Below are positions 48,443 through 55,581 of a stretch of DNA of 64,000 nucleotides, piece by piece. The stretch is from JBFMFH01 sp040752275 (GTDB lineage: Bacteria; Acidobacteriota; Vicinamibacteria; Vicinamibacterales; JAKQTR01): contig JBFMFH010000092.1 of NCBI GenBank assembly GCA_040752275.1, positions 18,650 through 82,649 of the forward strand, read 5' to 3'. Numbering within the stretch: position 1 is the first letter of the stretch; each line of letters opens with the position of its first letter. The notes under the pieces are model-generated. The model was not told the DNA's origin. It was given only the letters and a program-made list of their open reading frames with translations, and did no database searches. Both the position numbers and the translations under genes were made by a program.

Positions 48443-49984
48443 CTATTCGAAGTGCTTCCACTCGGGCCACTGGTCACTGATGCGCACGCGGGCCCGGCGC
48501 ACGATCCAGATGGGCATCTGGTCGCGCCACGGCATGCAGAAGTCGCAGTCGTAGATGCCGGCGAGCTGCACCTCTTCGAACAGTTCGGCGAGGCGGTCGG
48601 GGTCGTTGCCCGTGACGATGGCCACGTCGACCGGGTCGCGGGGCGGTCCCCACAGGTAATAGGTGTTGTGCGAGGAGTAGACCGGGCGGAGGCCCTGCTT
48701 CGCCCCGAGCCAGTCGAGGGCGCCCGCCTGGCCGTAGCTGGGTGCGAAGAAGACGACGCGCGACTGCTCGTCGGGGGTCAGTTGCGCCCGCGCGGCGGCC
48801 ACGTCGTTCACCAGCAACTGCCAACCGAGACGGTCCGCGAACCACTGCGGCAATTCGGTGCGTTTGCCGGCACCGCGCTCGAGCTGGGGTGACGCGCCGA
48901 GCGCAGACGCCCACCTGGCCGTCTGCGCCGGCGGGAGCACGGGCACGGTGATGGGCAGCAGGATGAAGCCCCACGCGGTCATCCATACGCCAAGCGCGGG
49001 ACGCCACCAGCGCCTGCGTCCGGCCGCGTCTGTGAACCGTTCGATCTGAACGCCGCCCGCCGCGAGGAGCAGCGGGTAGAACCCGGAGATGCGATCGGGC
49101 CGTCCCTCGTGCCCCACCACCATCACGGCGAGGACGGCCAGAAAGGCCAGGCCCAGGTGCCGAAGCCGCGACGATAGCGGGCCGCCGATCAGGAAGATGA
49201 GGCCGGCCAGCCAGATCGGCAGCGTGCCGGGGCTGTTGAAGAACATCTGCTGCACGAGCACCTGCAGCATCGGCACGCTCACTTGCTTGGAGAAGCTGGC
49301 GTTCCGGTAGAACTCGAGCGACGGCCAGCCGTGCGCCATCTGCCAGATCAGGTTCGGCGCGAAGATCAACCCGGCAACGGCGGCCCCGGCATAGGGCCAC
49401 CCCGTGGCCAGCTGGCGACGGGCCGAGGTCGCCAGCATGCCGACGCCCAGGCCGAACACGAAGAGCACCACCGTGTGCTTGTTCATGAGGGCGAGGCCCG
49501 CGACCACGCCGAACGCCAGCCAGAGGCGGGGGTGGGCTCCTAGCGCGAGCTCCACGAGCAGCCACGCCATCACTGTCCACATCAGCAGCTCGAAGGCGTT
49601 CATCGAGTAGAAGCCGAAGATCAGCTGGATGATCGGCGACAACGCCACCGCGGCCGACGCGAGGAGCTGACCGGACTTTCCGGCGCCGAGACGGCGCGCC
49701 AGCAATCCCGCGAGGAGCACCGTCATCGCTCCGGCAAGGGCGGCGGGCACCCGCAGGGCGACGAGGCCGTCGCCAAGTAGCGATCGGGACAACGCAAGCA
49801 GCGCCGGGGAAAGCGGTGGGTGATCGACGTATCCCCAGGCTAGATGGCTGGCGCACGCCACGTAGTACAGCTCGTCGATGAAGGGCCCGTAGTAGCCGAC
49901 GAGCCCGGGAACGAGAAACAGCAGGAAGGCTGCCACGGCGACGGACGCGGGCACGGGCGGCACGCCGAGGCTGCGATCAGTCAT
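48443..49984 (-). CDS. ArnT/PMT-like membrane glycosyltransferase
   Basis: A 513-residue protein with about 11-12 membrane helices. The first periplasmic loop carries the acidic motif FIDELYYVACASHLAWGYVD with HPPLSP, the D-E...H-P-P arrangement of GT39/GT83 enzymes that use polyprenyl-phosphate sugars. Further marks: FGFYSMNAFELLMW, MNKHTVVLFVFGLGVG, FAPNLIWQMAHGWPSLEFYR. A soluble C-terminal domain ends with YDCDFCMPWRDQMPIWIVRR. It would transfer a sugar from an undecaprenyl-phosphate carrier to a lipid or protein in the periplasm. It overlaps the upstream esterase-like gene by 8 bases, so the two are co-translated; the acceptor is unknown. Confidence 0.85.
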   Translation of the reverse strand: MTDRSLGVPPVPASVAVAAFLLFLVPGLVGYYGPFIDELYYVACASHLAWGYVDHPPLSPALLALSRSLLGDGLVALRVPAALAGAMTVLLAGLLARRLGAGKSGQLLASAAVALSPIIQLIFGFYSMNAFELLMWTVMAWLLVELALGAHPRLWLAFGVVAGLALMNKHTVVLFVFGLGVGMLATSARRQLATGWPYAGAAVAGLIFAPNLIWQMAHGWPSLEFYRNASFSKQVSVPMLQVLVQQMFFNSPGTLPIWLAGLIFLIGGPLSSRLRHLGLAFLAVLAVMVVGHEGRPDRISGFYPLLLAAGGVQIERFTDAAGRRRWWRPALGVWMTAWGFILLPITVPVLPPAQTARWASALGASPQLERGAGKRTELPQWFADRLGWQLLVNDVAAARAQLTPDEQSRVVFFAPSYGQAGALDWLGAKQGLRPVYSSHNTYYLWGPPRDPVDVAIVTGNDPDRLAELFEEVQLAGIYDCDFCMPWRDQMPIWIVRRARVRISDQWPEWKHFE

Positions 49985-51194
49985 GGTGGGGCTCCTGAGG
50001 CTGACCTGGCGCGGCTCCGGCCGCGCCGGCCTCGATTCCGGTTCCGAACACTCGCGAGAAGAAAGGCAGCATTACCCCGCCGATGCGGTCGCCGAGACGG
50101 CCGCCCTCTCCGCCGTCGTGCTCGGTCAGCTCGGCGTCGATGCCTGCGTCGTGAAGAGCCTGCCCGAGGTGTCTGGCGCCCCGGAGAATCCACGCGTTGC
50201 CCTCGTCGCGCCCGATGTCGATGCCGATGCCTCGGAGGCTGACCCAGCCGTCGCGGTGCATTACCGCCTTCTCCGACCAGCCGCCGATGCCCTGCCGCAA
50301 GCGTTCCGCGACGGCTGGGTCGAAGGTGACGCCACCGCCGTCCTGCCGGCTGGGCCAGTCGGCGAATGGCGGGCCGGCATCGGGATTCGGCGCGAACGCG
50401 GCCGCATAGGCGAGCACGTAGCCCCGAAACGTGGCAAAACCGCCGTTGGCCGAGTACAGCTCGCGCGTGTACGCGGCCAGCCGTTCGCCCGCCTCGTCGC
50501 GGGGCCAGCTCCGCATCCGCTCCCGCTGGAGGGACCAGGCTCTCACGAGCGGGGCCGAGAGCATCTCCTCGTCGAAGCCGCCCTCGTCGAAGAGAGCCGC
50601 GTTCATCGCGAACACCGCGCCGAAGACGTCCGGGTGGCGCATGGCGAGGTTCAGCGCGCCGAACCCGCCCATCCCGTTGCCCGCGATGCCGCGGCCGGCG
50701 CGGTCGCGCGCGACGCGATACCGGCTCTCGATCTGCGGCACGACGTCGGCCAGGAGATGGTCCTCGGCGCGGCCCGTGACGGGCGAGTTCACGTAGAACG
50801 ACCCGCCAAGACCGTTTCGTCCGTTCGCGATGACGATCACCATCTCGGTGGTCGCTCCGCTTCGCACGAGGTCGTCGAGGGCCTCGTCGAAACGGAACCC
50901 GAGCGACCCGTCGACGTAGTCGGTGACGCCGGTCACGAACCCGGGGAGGTAGTACACGACCGGATACCGGCGTGTCGTGTCGCGGTAGCCCGGGGGCAGG
51001 ATCACTACCGCGGGGCTCGTGGGCGGGTTCGGGACGATGCTCGGCGACAGGGCCGGGGCAGGAAGGTCGATGATCTCGACGCGGCGCTGCGGCGCGGTAT
51101 TGCAGGCGGCCACCCAGACCGCCAGCGCCACGAGGGCCGGCGCAGCAGCCGTCCTGTATGCCACGCGCCGAATCGGTATGCGGGTCATCGTCAT
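49977..51194 (-). CDS. Esterase D/FrmB-like alpha-beta hydrolase lipoprotein lacking the serine nucleophile
   Basis: A 405-residue protein with a lipoprotein signal (ALVALAVWVAAC, cysteine about residue 31). The fold is that of the putative-esterase family: VVILPPGYRDTTRRYPVVYY, GLGGSFYVNSPVTGRAEDHL, VVPQIESRYRVARDRAGRGI, then AGNGMGGFGALNLAMRHPDV and FGAVFAMNAALFDE. In active members the elbow reads G-H/N-S-M-G-G; here the nucleophile position is Gly (AAC GGG ATG). A C-terminal HDGGEGGRLGDRIGG segment stands where the histidine would lie. It may be a non-catalytic binding protein or have changed chemistry. It shares an operon with the ArnT-like glycosyltransferase (8-base overlap). Confidence 0.8.
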   Translation of the reverse strand: MTMTRIPIRRVAYRTAAAPALVALAVWVAACNTAPQRRVEIIDLPAPALSPSIVPNPPTSPAVVILPPGYRDTTRRYPVVYYLPGFVTGVTDYVDGSLGFRFDEALDDLVRSGATTEMVIVIANGRNGLGGSFYVNSPVTGRAEDHLLADVVPQIESRYRVARDRAGRGIAGNGMGGFGALNLAMRHPDVFGAVFAMNAALFDEGGFDEEMLSAPLVRAWSLQRERMRSWPRDEAGERLAAYTRELYSANGGFATFRGYVLAYAAAFAPNPDAGPPFADWPSRQDGGGVTFDPAVAERLRQGIGGWSEKAVMHRDGWVSLRGIGIDIGRDEGNAWILRGARHLGQALHDAGIDAELTEHDGGEGGRLGDRIGGVMLPFFSRVFGTGIEAGAAGAAPGQPQEPHHD

Positions 51195-51514
51195 GGGCGG
51201 TATTCTGCCAGAATCCGGCGCCGTCGGCTCGTTGCGCAGCGACGATCGGGACCGTGGGGGGATGGAAGGGCCGGCACGGGTGCTCGACGGTCCCGTCCGG
51301 GTAGCCGGCCTCCCCTATCGAGCCGCGGATTCCGGCGGTAGATTCGGAAAACTGGCGTCGTCGCATCAGCCTGCTCACGGCTACCTTGAGCACGGCCGGG
51401 GCGGACGGCTTGGCACAATCGGCCGAGTCGGGGGAGCCTTCTGCTTGACAGACGCCTGGGACGGGTATAGCGTCACGCCGATCACCACGCCAAATCGTGT
51501 CGAAGGAGGCTCCA
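51195..51514. other. Divergent spacer with a dispersed repeat and a short dyad
   Basis: 320 bases between the esterase-like gene (leftward) and the small membrane-protein gene (rightward). It contains ATTCT-GCC-AGAAT near 51208-51220, close to the esterase start, and the 57-bp repeat at 51371-51427. No gene is recognisable. Confidence 0.5.
51371..51427. repeat. 57-bp dispersed repeat, copy 2
   Basis: Same sequence and orientation as 48118-48174 with two mismatches (GACGGCTTGGCAC in place of GACAGCTTGGGAC). Flanking bases are unrelated, so the unit itself is what was copied. Confidence 0.85.
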
Positions 51515-51910
51515 GTGAATCTCAAGAAGCTCCTCACCATCGGCGTCGTCGTCGGCATCGTCGCCAACGTGTTCGACTATGTTGTTCACGGTACCCTGCT
51601 CGCGAGCTACTACACGCAGGCTCCGTTCAGGCAGGACGCGAACATGGCCTGGATGGTCCTCGGCAACTTCGTCGCCGCGTTCGTCTTCACCTGGGTCTAC
51701 CTGAAGGTCGCGGGCAGTTTCTCGCCTGGCGTGGCGGGTGGAGCCACGATGGGCTTCTATGCCGGCGTCCTGGTGAATTTCCCCGCGTGGATCTTCGTGC
51801 ACCTGATATTCCAGAACGTCCCGTACAGCCTCGCGTGGATCTGGGTCGTCCTGGGCATCGTGTTCTACGTCATCGCCGGAGCCATTGCCGGTGCGATGAA
51901 CAAGAAGTAG
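51515..51910 (+). CDS. Small four-helix membrane protein, unknown function
   Basis: A 131-residue protein from GTG 51515, chosen because AAGGAGG lies six bases upstream; an in-frame GTG at 51497 would put this site inside the gene. Four membrane helices are visible: LLTIGVVVGIVANVFDYVVH, MAWMVLGNFVAAFVFTWVYL, GGATMGFYAGVLVNFPAWIF and LAWIWVVLGIVFYVIAGAIA, ending with MNKK. Conserved-looking FDYVVHGTLL after helix 1 is reminiscent of DUF1761-like small membrane proteins, but I do not assign it. It converges on the rhodanese-like gene 4 bases away. Confidence 0.75.
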   Translation: MNLKKLLTIGVVVGIVANVFDYVVHGTLLASYYTQAPFRQDANMAWMVLGNFVAAFVFTWVYLKVAGSFSPGVAGGATMGFYAGVLVNFPAWIFVHLIFQNVPYSLAWIWVVLGIVFYVIAGAIAGAMNKK

Positions 51911-51914
51911 GAAC

Positions 51915-52577
51915 CTAGCATCCCTCCTTCTTCTTCCTGGCGGCCGGCCTCGCTCCGCCAGGACTCGCGGGCCCGACCACGCTCGGTGCCGGGAGCGCAC
52001 CCGGCATCGGCATTGCCACGGGTCCGCCACGCGAGCCCGTCCGCGGCTGACCGCCGAAGAACGCCGCCACCGACTTCAGCCGCTCGTCGCGGGCGCGCTG
52101 GAAGTCGTTCGGGTGCTCGGCCAGGATTGGGAAGAGCACCTGTTCTTTCCATTCGTCGAGGCCGCCCTCTAACACATAGGCGGCCTTGTATCCGCTCGCG
52201 CGGAGCAGAAGCCACGCCTGCGCCGAATGGACGCCGCCATCCGAGTACAGGATGATCTTCTCGTTCCTCCCGAGCCCGGCCTCCATGAGCGTGGCGAGCG
52301 GGAAGTGCTCGGCGGTCGGGATCTGGTACTGCCCGAACTCGGGTTCGCCTCTCAGGTCGACGAGACGGTAGTCGGCGCGCCCGGCGATGACCCATGCCGC
52401 CAGGTCGAGCGGTTCGACGTGGTCGGCCTCCGTGGCGACCTCGAGCGCCAGCGCCTTCGTGTCGATCGTCGCCGTCGTGCCCCGGTACGGGGAGGCGGCG
52501 ATCGCGAGCACACCCAGCACGAACGCGGCGAGGGCGAGCTTCTGGTTCAGACCGAGGCGCGACAACATCGTCTTCAC
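51915..52577 (-). CDS. Membrane-anchored rhodanese-like protein without the catalytic cysteine
   Basis: A 220-residue protein. GTG 52577 is preferred because AAGGAG lies nine bases upstream, inside the end of the YeeE gene; ATG 52568 is the alternative. An N-terminal helix (LALAAFVLGVLAIAASPY) anchors or exports it. Residues ~50-145 form a rhodanese domain: YRLVDLRGEPEFGQYQIPTA with EHFPLATL, and IILYSDGGVHSAQAWLLLRA, then GYKAAYVLEGGLDEWKEQ. The active-site loop, normally C-x-x-x-x-R, reads S-D-G-G-V-H, so sulfur transfer by persulfide is not expected. The C-terminus is Pro/Gly/Ala-rich and ends RKKKEGC; that terminal cysteine is notable. Last gene of the sulfur operon, so a sulfur-binding or structural role is possible. 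Confidence 0.82.
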   Translation of the reverse strand: MKTMLSRLGLNQKLALAAFVLGVLAIAASPYRGTTATIDTKALALEVATEADHVEPLDLAAWVIAGRADYRLVDLRGEPEFGQYQIPTAEHFPLATLMEAGLGRNEKIILYSDGGVHSAQAWLLLRASGYKAAYVLEGGLDEWKEQVLFPILAEHPNDFQRARDERLKSVAAFFGGQPRTGSRGGPVAMPMPGALPAPSVVGPASPGGARPAARKKKEGC

Positions 52578-52581
52578 GTTT

Positions 52582-53178
52582 CTACTCCTTCGCGGGGGCG
52601 GCGAACTTCTTCTCGACCAGGCTCGCACCATAGAAGCCGCCGATAGCCATCAGCACGACCGCGAACACGACCAGGCCGTACGGCAGTCCGAACACTTGAG
52701 GCATCGTCACGGTCCCGACCGGCGTCGACTCGTAGAAGCCCTTCAGCAACGGGTACGCCTCCGCGAACACGAACAGCCCGGCGAACACACCCGCTACGAA
52801 CGCGATGCCATCGAGCTTGCCCGTCGCGGACGCGGCGACAGACGTGCCGGGACAGTATCCGCCGATGACGAATCCGAAGCCCAGGACCAGGCCTCCGACG
52901 ATCTGCGGAGCCAGGTACGTCGGAACGAGGTACACCAGCGAGAGGTCGAGGAAGCCGATCCAGCCAAGATATGTCACACCCAGCATGGCGGTGACAATGG
53001 CGGTGAACATCACTTTGAAGACCGCCATGTCGCTCAGGTAGAACTGAGACACCAGCTTCCGGGCGCTGCCGAAGCCGGCGCGCTCCAGGAAGAAGCCAAA
53101 GGCGATGCCAATGACGAAGGCGACGACCAGGCTCGTCTCGTCGCCGAACAGGCCGAACTTGAAGAAGGGTGCGCTCAT
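52582..53178 (-). CDS. YeeE/YedE-family half-size sulfur transporter (PmpB-like)
   Basis: A 198-residue membrane protein with about five to six helices. The family cysteine motif is GFGFVIGGYCPGTSVAASAT with GKLDG (about residue 105). Other marks: FGFFLERAGFGSARKLVSQF and LAPQIVGGLVLG. YeeE/YedE (TsuA) proteins import thiosulfate or related sulfur species by passing them between channel cysteines; half-size pairs (PmpA/PmpB) are known. ATG 53178 overlaps the stop of the other half by 4 bases. The gene sits between its partner half and the rhodanese-like gene in an operon with a Mo-bisPGD oxidoreductase, in line with import or export of a sulfur compound. Confidence 0.87.
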   Translation of the reverse strand: MSAPFFKFGLFGDETSLVVAFVIGIAFGFFLERAGFGSARKLVSQFYLSDMAVFKVMFTAIVTAMLGVTYLGWIGFLDLSLVYLVPTYLAPQIVGGLVLGFGFVIGGYCPGTSVAASATGKLDGIAFVAGVFAGLFVFAEAYPLLKGFYESTPVGTVTMPQVFGLPYGLVVFAVVLMAIGGFYGASLVEKKFAAPAKE

Positions 53179-53753
53179 CGCCACTGCCACCTCACGAAGT
53201 ACGCCAGGGCGTAGCCGCCGGCAAAGACCATCAGCATGAAGACCCAGCTGCCCAGATTCAGCAACGCCCCACCAGTCAGTGCCTGTCCGCTCGTGCAGCC
53301 CCGGGCGAACGCCGCGCCGAAGGCCATGAGCAGGCCGCCCGAGAAGGCCATCAGCATCCGCAGGCCGACCCGCACGCGCGGGCCGCGTTCGGTCTCCCAC
53401 CGCACGCGGTGCGCGAGGAGGCCCGACAAGAGCGCTCCGGCGAACACGCCCACCACCTCGAAGAGCAGCCACGACTTGAGCGGGCTGACGGATCCATCAC
53501 CAATGTAGCCGGCGATGTACTCGTTCGCCTGGGCGTGCGCCGGAGCGACCATGTGGACGATCCACGCCATCACGGCGCTGAAGGCGCCCGAGGCACCGAG
53601 GCCGCGTCCCATGATGACAAAGGCCGCCAGCAGGGTCAGGCCCAGGCCGATGCCGGCGAGGTACGGATTCATGTAGGCCTGCCGGCGCGCCGCGCGAACG
53701 CTGGTGCCGCCCGCCGCCGTCACGCCGAGGTCGTCGACAGTCGTCGTGGTCAT
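53175..53753 (-). CDS. YeeE/YedE-family half-size sulfur transporter (PmpA-like)
   Basis: A 192-residue membrane protein. The cysteine motif is FGAAFARGCTSGQALTGGAL with LNLGSW (about residue 157), the first-half signature of this family. Helices include YLAGIGLGLTLLAAFVIMGR and LKSWLLFEVVGVFAGALLSG. It overlaps both neighbours by 4 bases (ATGA/TGATG arrangement), NrfD upstream and the second YeeE half downstream, so all three are translated in step. Together the two halves should make one full transporter for thiosulfate, sulfite, polysulfide or a related ion. Confidence 0.87.
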   Translation of the reverse strand: MTTTTVDDLGVTAAGGTSVRAARRQAYMNPYLAGIGLGLTLLAAFVIMGRGLGASGAFSAVMAWIVHMVAPAHAQANEYIAGYIGDGSVSPLKSWLLFEVVGVFAGALLSGLLAHRVRWETERGPRVRVGLRMLMAFSGGLLMAFGAAFARGCTSGQALTGGALLNLGSWVFMLMVFAGGYALAYFVRWQWR

Positions 53754-54709
53754 GGTTGGTGAATCCTCAGGGCGCCGTGGGCCCAATGAGAGAACTGGCC
53801 GGCCGACACGATGACCCACCGCAGTGCCAGGCCGCCGGCCATGACCATGATGGGCGCGATGGGTGTGTGCTGGATCACGTGGCGCGCGGCCAGGATCTGG
53901 ATGACGAGCGGGGTCACGATGCCGAGCCCCACGACCAGCACCCAGAATGGCGCGGTGTATGGTCCCCCGAGGAAGAGCGTCGCCGCGTCGATGTGCGGGG
54001 CGCTGCCGGCCAGCAAGCCCATCAGGAAGAGCGCGAGGATCCCCAGCTCGGCCGCGAGGACGACGTTGTCGATGCGGACCATCAGCGCGCGCTCGTCGAG
54101 CGCCGGCGTCACGAGGTGCGCGAACGCCGCGGCCGCCGACATGCCGGACGCCAGGAACAGCACGCCAAGGGCGCCGCTGTTCCAGAGCGGCCTCGCCCCG
54201 AGCGAGCTGAGCAGCACACCAGTGTAAATGCCCAACGCGATGCCCACAACCATGCTAGTGATGCCGAGGGCACGGGCAACGGGACGTCTGGCCTGGAGTG
54301 CGAGCGACAGTCGCTCGACCGTCTGACTGAGGTCCTCCAGGAGAACCGGCGGGCGCACGAGCCAGGTCAGGATGAGGACCGGATACACGATCAGGAGAAT
54401 CCACGAGCCCCAGGACATGGGAGACGTCCACTCGAAGGTCGTGTAGAGGCGCCAGACGTACCGCTTGTGCTCGAGGTCCAGGAACAGCGCCAGCATGCCC
54501 AGGCTGAGCAGAACCAACCCGACGCCCGGAAGAGCCGACAGGAGAGGCGAGCGCCGTGTGTGCCGGCCACCGAGGAGGAAGTACCCGGTGATGATCATCA
54601 TGCCGGCGACCCAGCCGCCGAGGAACAAGTAGACGGGGATCTCCCAGCCCCACACGTGGAGGTAGGGATCGACCATTTCGTTGGCGCGCGTCATGTCGAG
54701 TTCGGGCAT
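53750..54709 (-). CDS. NrfD/PsrC-family membrane subunit of a molybdoenzyme
   Basis: A 319-residue integral membrane protein with eight to nine helices. The N-terminal VDPYLHVWGWEIPVYLFLGG with WVAGMMIITGYFLLGG, the ALFLDLEHKRYVWRLYTTFE block and SPMSWGSWILLIVYP are the conserved NrfD/PsrC features around the quinone site. ATG 54709 has CGGAG ten bases upstream; a GTG at 54715 is the alternative. It would connect the ferredoxin and molybdenum subunits with the quinone pool. About 870 bases of repetitive DNA separate it from the ferredoxin gene, although gene order otherwise matches PsrABC/PhsABC operons. Confidence 0.88.
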   Translation of the reverse strand: MPELDMTRANEMVDPYLHVWGWEIPVYLFLGGWVAGMMIITGYFLLGGRHTRRSPLLSALPGVGLVLLSLGMLALFLDLEHKRYVWRLYTTFEWTSPMSWGSWILLIVYPVLILTWLVRPPVLLEDLSQTVERLSLALQARRPVARALGITSMVVGIALGIYTGVLLSSLGARPLWNSGALGVLFLASGMSAAAAFAHLVTPALDERALMVRIDNVVLAAELGILALFLMGLLAGSAPHIDAATLFLGGPYTAPFWVLVVGLGIVTPLVIQILAARHVIQHTPIAPIMVMAGGLALRWVIVSAGQFSHWAHGALRIHQP

Positions 54710-54725
54710 GGTCACCGTGCTCCGC

Positions 54726-54791
54726 TAGACGTCTTGAAGGCCAGAATCCGTTGCAGATGAGTCAGGTTCCGATCGGCCTTCAAGACGTCTA
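54726..54791. repeat. Perfect 17-bp inverted repeat upstream of the NrfD gene
   Basis: TAGACGTCTTGAAGGCC at 54726-54742 and its exact complement at 54775-54791, with a 32-base loop, start 17 bases upstream of the NrfD start. A second hairpin, GCCCCGC - 5 - GCGGGGC, follows at 54793-54811. They would fold in the operon mRNA just before the NrfD ribosome-binding site and could be a processing or attenuation structure. Confidence 0.7.
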
Positions 54792-54824
54792 CGCCCCGCG
54801 GTAGGCGGGGCAACGAAACACTGT

Positions 54825-54887
54825 GACCTAGCGAGGCGGAGCGGCTCCCAGATGCCTCGGCGGTCTGAGGCGCAGCCTCGCTAGGTC
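54825..54887. repeat. 13-bp inverted repeat carrying the 33-bp dispersed repeat, copy B
   Basis: GACCTAGCGAGGC (54825-54837) pairs exactly with GCCTCGCTAGGTC (54875-54887). Bases 54852-54884 are the reverse complement of 10526-10558 with one mismatch. So the dispersed unit is part of a larger palindromic element here. Confidence 0.75.
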
Positions 54888-54908
54888 TGAGCGCTGACGC
54901 TACAGGAC

Positions 54909-55125
54909 GGATATCACGCTCGCAGGCCCGTTCGCGGCGGCCGGCGTGGACACGCCGCTCGGCCCCGCTCGACTGCGCTACGGCGAGGGTCAAGGGGCGG
55001 ATGTCACGCTCGCAGGCCCGTTCGCCGCGGCCGGCGTGGACACGCCGCTCGGCCCCGCTCGACTGCGCTACGGCGAGGGTCAAGGGGCGGATGTCACGCT
55101 CGCAGGCCCGTTCGCGCTCGCCGGC
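54909..55125. repeat. 90-bp tandem repeat, about 2.4 copies
   Basis: Units begin at 54909, 54999 and 55089 (GGATRTCACGCTCGCAGGCC). The first two are nearly identical; the third breaks off after ~37 bases. A weaker copy of part of the unit lies at 55326-55362. The period is a multiple of three, so both strands stay open across it, but no protein family is visible. Confidence 0.85.
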
Positions 55126-55298
55126 AAAGCGCCTCTCCGTCCCGCTACGGGCCGCTGGACGCCGGCTGCCGCTCCGCGGACGAAGGCGCCGGCTGACCCC
55201 CTTGTCCTCCGAGGCGTTTTGCAGACTGCCGCCGTCGGCTCGGCGCAAGGGCCTGCTCGGTGACATCCGCCCCTTCACGGTCGTCATCGTCACCCTCT

Positions 55299-55345
55299 CA
55301 GGCCAGGTAGAAGATGCGCGGCTTCGTGCCGGCCGGCGTGGACAT
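55299..55345 (-). pseudogene. Duplicated 3' end of the ferredoxin-subunit gene
   Basis: The minus strand reads PAGTKPRIFYLA and a stop (TGA at 55299-55301), matching the real subunit end AAGTKPRIFYLD at 55582. About 30 bases are nearly identical at the DNA level (CAGGTAGAAGATGCGCGG then YTTCGTGCCGGCC). Nothing of the cysteine-rich body precedes it. Confidence 0.65.
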
Positions 55346-55372
55346 GCCGCTCGGCCCCGCTCGCGCGGGCCG

Positions 55373-55460
55373 GCAAACCACGCCTTGCCGGGACATCGCC
55401 GAGTGCAAGGCCTGGGGACCCCCATCCCCAGGCGTGTCGCCCCCTCACGGCGTGGTTTGC
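55373..55460. other. 88-nt foldable segment (possible structured RNA or repeat)
   Basis: GCAAACCACGCC (55373-55384) pairs perfectly with GGCGTGGTTTGC (55449-55460), and inside it CCTGGGG (55411-55417) pairs with CCCCAGG (55426-55432). It sits between the ferredoxin gene and the duplicated gene end. It could be an mRNA element of the operon or a mobile palindromic repeat. Confidence 0.5.
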
Positions 55461-55581
55461 GAACTGGCGGTGCGCGGCCCGGCTCAAGGGGCTCGCACCG
55501 CGCGAGTTCGGGCTCGCGGTGCTTCTTGCGGGTGTCCCGCCGGCCTTGCCGCTCTTCGCTCGCGTCGCCATGTCGGATTCC

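Larger units (their letters stand above)
54710..55581. other. Repeat-rich spacer within the sulfur operon
   Basis: About 870 bases between the ferredoxin and NrfD genes with no intact gene. It holds three hairpins, a dispersed repeat, a 90-bp tandem array, a copy of the ferredoxin gene end, an inverted partial copy of the array near 55261-55285 and an 88-nt foldable segment. Open frames crossing it exist on both strands but follow the repeats and show no family signal. Confidence 0.7.

Noticed and set aside
54909..55125. Tandem array considered as a CRISPR.
   Set aside because: The units are 90 bp and directly adjoining, with no spacers between short repeats and no cas genes nearby.
54712..55425. 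Open frames on both strands through the 90-bp tandem array.
   Set aside because: They stay open only because the period is a multiple of three; the predicted peptides are Arg/Ser-rich repeats with no signal, and they contradict the surrounding decay.
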